Below are positions 60,715 through 64,000 of a stretch of 64,000 nt of DNA, in pieces. The DNA is from Flavobacterium sp. ALJ2. Lineage in GTDB: Bacteria; Bacteroidota; Bacteroidia; Flavobacteriales; Flavobacteriaceae. Position 1 is the first letter of the stretch; each line of letters opens with the position of its first letter. The DNA lies in the NCBI RefSeq assembly GCF_015594725.1, contig NZ_JADNRC010000002.1, positions 62,001 to 126,000 on the forward strand. The letters are read 5' to 3'. The position numbers and the translations under genes are program-made. The notes beneath the pieces were generated by a model. That model was not told the DNA's origin. It searched no databases and saw nothing but the letters and a program-made list of their open reading frames with translations.

Positions 60715-63242
60715 ACTGCTAAATCAAATAAGGTTGGAACATTTATTTTGTACTCGATTGATTTCAGGTAGAAAAGTCCATCATCATAATAGTTTGGATT
60801 CAATTCTGCAGATATCGCTTTGCGTTCCATTTCTAGAGCTTTGTATGCTGTAGAGAATAGACCACCAAAAGGATCATCTACAACATCACCTTTCATTGTG
60901 AATCTGTTAATCAATCTATCAATGACATCTAACTGAAGCGGGCAAATATGCTTTTCCTTTTTTCTGTTGGCTTGATTAGCATTTAAAGTATTCATTCGAT
61001 TAACATCAGTCCAAACCATATCAGTAGGTGATGTTGGTGGAATAGTCATAAATAAACGGCTCAACTTGTTAGATTTTTCTAAATCTTGACAAACTTTCAA
61101 ATGTTGATCATAATTGTAAACATTAGTTTTATCAAACTCACGCCATCTATTAAAAACAGATTTCATATCTGCTGCAGATAATTCTTCATAACTCATAAAT
61201 CTATCACCAGATGATTTCCAATAAGCATGAGCATCTAATTGCCATTTATCAATTGAATATTCTTCTTTAGTTTTTACACATGGTTCATCAGCGTAAGCAT
61301 TATTCATTTCACTTGGACGTTTTCTAAAAAGAAGGACATACTCTGGAAGTCCAACCCCCATTTTGGTTGCATCTTTACATTGTTCCGACCATCCCAAACG
61401 ATAAGTTTGATTATTCTCACGAACTACATCTGTTGTGACTGTTATTTTTCCCACCAGATAAAAACCATGTTTCACAAAGTGTGCAACAGTTTTTCCTGAG
61501 AAATCATCTATAGTGGTAAATGAAGTTCCGTTTTGATAGGAATAACGGATCCTGTCTTTTACATGAATTGCAGCAATTTTGCCAGGCTTTAATGTTCGCA
61601 ATAGATGAGGTGTTAAGTAATCCATCTGCTTAAAAAATTCTTCATTGCCATTATTATGACCGAAATCATTATAATTGTCTGAGTATTCATAATGATCCCC
61701 AAAAGGAATTGAAGTCAGAATCATATCAGTTGAATCATCTGCCATTTGCTCATGGACATTGACTGTATCATCATTAAAAACTGTTGCATTTCCGATTGTA
61801 GCACTTCGTTTGTTTTTAAAAATTTGTCTTTTCATATCAGCTGTAATTTTATCTGAGTTAAGTCCATATTCACGGACGAGGTTGATCATTTCCGTTTGCA
61901 GTTCAATATGATTACGCCACTTATCTTTTAAGGTTTTGAGTACCTCACGTTCATTATTTGTGAAGATTGCATAAACGTTGACTTCTTTTTCTTGCTTAAA
62001 TCGGTAACACCTATGTATTGCCTGGATAAAATTGTTGAATTTGTAATCAATGCCAACAAAAACCATATTATGACAAGCATGTTGAAAGTTGCATCCGCTG
62101 CCAGCTATTTCTGGTTTAGTACTTAATATTTGAAACTGTGAATGTTTAAAATCGATCAATATTTTTTCTTTCTCTACATTTGATTGAGAGCCGTAAACAG
62201 ATTTTAAATTGAACTCTTTAAACTTCTTTTCTAATAAATCCCTTTCAGCTTCTCGATGGTGCCACAGAATCCAGTTTGCATTTGGGTTTTCGTTTACTAA
62301 GTCAAAAGTTTTTTGGATCCTGATATCTATACTATCCCTTTTTTCTCGTGAGGTATCAACAAGGCTTTTCGTTGTGTCTTTAAATAAAACAATCTTACCT
62401 TCTTTATTTGTAATGGTACCTTCAGGCAAATTTTCAATTTCTACTTCATGAAAATTTAGTTTTGGAAGATTATAACCAGTATCATCGTATCCGAGATCTG
62501 AAGGCTTGTTTATAAAAACAGCCCAAGATGAAACCCATTTCCAGAACTCCTCTTTTTTATTTTCATAAAGTGTAAGATGGCCTGCCTTTGTAGAATCTCT
62601 CTGAAAGAATCTTGTCAATGCATGACCTCGATCAATAACACCTAGATAATCCGCATAATTTAATATTTCAATAAAATCGTTTGGTGTTGGTGTAGCAGTT
62701 GCGACAAATCGGTAGTTTATTTTTCTGAAGTGCTTTAAAACATAATTTGTAGTTTCCGTTTTAAGATTTCTTAAAATACTTGCTTCATCAAAGGAAACTC
62801 CTCCGAAATAATCTGGAAGAATATCTCCTTTTCTAACTCTTTCATAGTTTGTTACGTAAATAGCCAGTTCCAAATTATTTACTTGATCAGTATCAGTTAT
62901 GTATTTTATTTCAAAGCCAGTATTTAAAAGTATGTTATCATCACGGAACTCTCCTATCACGCCCAACGGCATACAGATTAAAAAAGGTTTCCCTGTAAAT
63001 TCAATGATTAATTTGGCGATTTCTAATTGCATTAAAGTTTTACCTAATCCAAAACTGGCAAAAATTGCACGACGACCGCCAGCAATAGCCCACTGAATAA
63101 TATCTTTTTGGTGAGGTAAGGCAATTGGATTTATTTTATTTTTATCAATTGTGATTCCGAAACTATCAGCTACAACAATCTTATCTTCTAAAAATTCCTT
63201 ATATGGTTTTTGATTCATGATCTTTAATTTTATTCTTCCCAA
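60711..63242 (-). CDS. helicase-DNA methyltransferase fusion protein
   Basis: 843 residues (835 if the internal ATG at 63218 is used). The N-terminal half is an SF2 helicase/translocase: FGLGKT (64-69), DEAS (152-155), TATPTPND (182-189) and motif VI QAIHRCYRF. The C-terminal half (about 490-835) is an amino-methyltransferase with motif IV TSIPFGDHYEY (canonical PP replaced by IP) before motif I DDPFGGLFSTAYKALE, a beta-class order. It probably moves on DNA and methylates adenine N6 or cytosine N4. No nuclease domain was seen. Coupled to the C5 methyltransferase. Confidence 0.85.
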   Translation of the reverse strand: MGRIKLKIMNQKPYKEFLEDKIVVADSFGITIDKNKINPIALPHQKDIIQWAIAGGRRAIFASFGLGKTLMQLEIAKLIIEFTGKPFLICMPLGVIGEFRDDNILLNTGFEIKYITDTDQVNNLELAIYVTNYERVRKGDILPDYFGGVSFDEASILRNLKTETTNYVLKHFRKINYRFVATATPTPNDFIEILNYADYLGVIDRGHALTRFFQRDSTKAGHLTLYENKKEEFWKWVSSWAVFINKPSDLGYDDTGYNLPKLNFHEVEIENLPEGTITNKEGKIVLFKDTTKSLVDTSREKRDSIDIRIQKTFDLVNENPNANWILWHHREAERDLLEKKFKEFNLKSVYGSQSNVEKEKILIDFKHSQFQILSTKPEIAGSGCNFQHACHNMVFVGIDYKFNNFIQAIHRCYRFKQEKEVNVYAIFTNNEREVLKTLKDKWRNHIELQTEMINLVREYGLNSDKITADMKRQIFKNKRSATIGNATVFNDDTVNVHEQMADDSTDMILTSIPFGDHYEYSDNYNDFGHNNGNEEFFKQMDYLTPHLLRTLKPGKIAAIHVKDRIRYSYQNGTSFTTIDDFSGKTVAHFVKHGFYLVGKITVTTDVVRENNQTYRLGWSEQCKDATKMGVGLPEYVLLFRKRPSEMNNAYADEPCVKTKEEYSIDKWQLDAHAYWKSSGDRFMSYEELSAADMKSVFNRWREFDKTNVYNYDQHLKVCQDLEKSNKLSRLFMTIPPTSPTDMVWTDVNRMNTLNANQANRKKEKHICPLQLDVIDRLINRFTMKGDVVDDPFGGLFSTAYKALEMERKAISAELNPNYYDDGLFYLKSIEYKINVPTLFDLAV

Positions 63243-63877
63243 AGCTTTTTTGCTATGGCTAAATTCTTTTCGGATTCATTAACTGCTTTCTTAGCGTAGG
63301 TCAATGAAAATGAGTGTGTCCTTTCGTATTTTCCCGACTTTAAACCTTCATGTCTTTCCTTTGCTGTCTCAACTTTATATTCATAAAATTCAATACTTTC
63401 TGGCATTGATAAATTAATATCCTTTGCCTTTCTTTCCCAATAATCAGCTTTGCTTTCGTGCTGTTCAGCTATTTTAGAATGTTCAACAGATTTACTCATT
63501 CTGTCGTGATTTCTTTGTATTAGAGCACGATGTCTTTTTTCACTATGATGTCCAATCTTTATTGGTTCAGCGAGAACTAAAAAATCTTTTCCCTCATGAG
63601 AAGCTTCCCAATATTTATTTGATTTTGATTCTGCACTTGATGACCATTTTTGATAGCGTTCAGCTTTATTTTTACAATATTCTTGATAGTTAAAGCCGTC
63701 AGCACGTACAACAGAATAAAAGAAATTACCTTCTTTGTCTCTTTCTACAAGATTGAACACAATGCATTCGTGTTCTTTTCCGTATTTAGTCTTGAGTATA
63801 ATCGTTTCCCCTTTTTCGTGCATTTCGGGACATTTTGCAACAAAAACGTTTGCAGTATATTTTGCGTAAGTATTCAT
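63230..63877 (-). CDS. DUF3560-like phage protein
   Basis: 215 residues, soluble, mostly helical and charged. The start MNTYAKYTANVFVAKCPEMHEKGETIILKTKYGKEHEC suggests a small beta domain, and the rest reads KNKAERYQKWSSSAESKSNKYWEAS...HHSEKRHRALIQRNHDRMSKSVEHSKIAEQHESKADYWERKA, a pattern of DUF3560 proteins from memory. That family is found in plasmids and phages and has no known function. It is the most upstream complete gene of the modification operon. Confidence 0.75.
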   Translation of the reverse strand: MNTYAKYTANVFVAKCPEMHEKGETIILKTKYGKEHECIVFNLVERDKEGNFFYSVVRADGFNYQEYCKNKAERYQKWSSSAESKSNKYWEASHEGKDFLVLAEPIKIGHHSEKRHRALIQRNHDRMSKSVEHSKIAEQHESKADYWERKAKDINLSMPESIEFYEYKVETAKERHEGLKSGKYERTHSFSLTYAKKAVNESEKNLAIAKKLWEE

Positions 63878-63935
63878 AAATGTTTTTTTTTATTAGAGCA
63901 ATATTGGGTTGACATTGTTAGATGTGCAATAAAAA

Positions 63936-63956
63936 AGCCCTCAATATTGAGAGCTT
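63936..63956 (-). terminator. terminator upstream of the modification operon
   Basis: Minus-strand stem AGCTCTCA / TGAGGGCT with loop ATAT and a T-run. One pair is G-U on this strand but a mismatch on the other, so it serves a leftward gene ending near the right edge, perhaps the frame ending at 63983-63985. Confidence 0.75.
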
Positions 63957-64000
63957 TATAAAATGATTGTAATTGAACAAAATCACTTATCTTCCATAGA

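Larger units (their letters stand above)
26726..64000. mobile_element. prophage integrated at tRNA-Met (right end beyond window)
   Basis: About 37.3 kb of phage DNA: integrase next to the tRNA, lysis genes, tail, head, packaging, and a modification/replication block, nearly all on the minus strand. Gene order of terminase, portal, scaffold-like, capsid, connector, tail tube, chaperones, tape measure, tail tip and lysis is that of long-tailed phages. No sheath protein was recognised, so a siphovirus-like tail is inferred. All main morphogenesis genes look intact, so it may be inducible. No lysogeny repressor was recognised. Confidence 0.95.

Noticed and set aside
60711..63242. Helicase-methylase as a complete type ISP-like restriction enzyme
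   Set aside because: No nuclease domain is visible in the chain and no nuclease gene is adjacent in the window.
63983..64000. Possible C-terminal end of a leftward gene (SMEDK then stop)
   Set aside because: Only five codons visible; supported only by the downstream terminator, so not listed as a gene.

Overview
The window comes from an AT-rich Bacteroidota genome, almost certainly a Flavobacterium or close relative. The support is Bacteroidota-type promoters (TTG, about 19-21 bp, TAnnTTTG), a 6S-Flavo-like RNA, TonB/CarboxypepD_reg and DUF5686 outer-membrane proteins, the DUF4290-DUF493-murA cluster and the Bacteroidota RNase Y. No rRNA gene, CRISPR array or complete insertion sequence was seen.

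Positions 1-26.7 kb are ordinary chromosome. From the left: the 5' part of an EF-hand lipoprotein gene; an M23 peptidase plus TonB receptor pair; a coiled-coil protein with zapA, a 6S-type RNA and rny; a PAS histidine kinase; xerD; three small outer-membrane beta-barrel genes, one with an in-frame stop inside its signal peptide; aroQ; a DUF5686 protein; a leftward DUF493-DUF4290-murA-cation efflux run; an esterase; a NadR-like ATPase; recQ-fmt; an HU gene; yqgE; a class IV aminotransferase; a START-like protein; and a tRNA with a CAT anticodon.

From the 3' end of that tRNA to the right edge (26.7-64 kb) lies a prophage whose right end is outside the window. A tyrosine integrase sits next to the tRNA. 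Beyond it is a small accessory locus with a multi-spanning membrane protein. Almost all other phage genes read leftward: the right part carries modification and replication genes (helicase-methylase fusion, C5 cytosine methyltransferase, beta clamp) and many small genes. Packaging, head, tail and lysis genes follow in the usual order: small terminase, large terminase, portal, scaffold-like, decoration-like, capsid, connectors, tail tube, tail chaperones, tape measure, tail tip, SGNH-esterase fibre, holin, endolysin. No sheath gene was recognised, so a siphovirus-like particle is inferred. Two cassettes (33.9-34.7 kb and 53.5-53.9 kb) are inserted on the opposite strand with shared terminators and look like cargo genes.

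The most informative unlisted signals are: a perfect in-frame U_UUU_UUU slip site that would fuse the two tail-chaperone ORFs; a 17-bp operator-like unit repeated over the promoters of the packaging and head genes; a second promoter class with TATTTAGAAT exactly 24 bp upstream of TACATTTG at two late operons; a 3'-terminal remnant of a phage gene from 54.5 kb lying behind the integrase; a regular five-fold repeat in the target-recognition region of the C5 methyltransferase; and a MurA with Asp in place of the usual catalytic Cys. No phage repressor was recognised.
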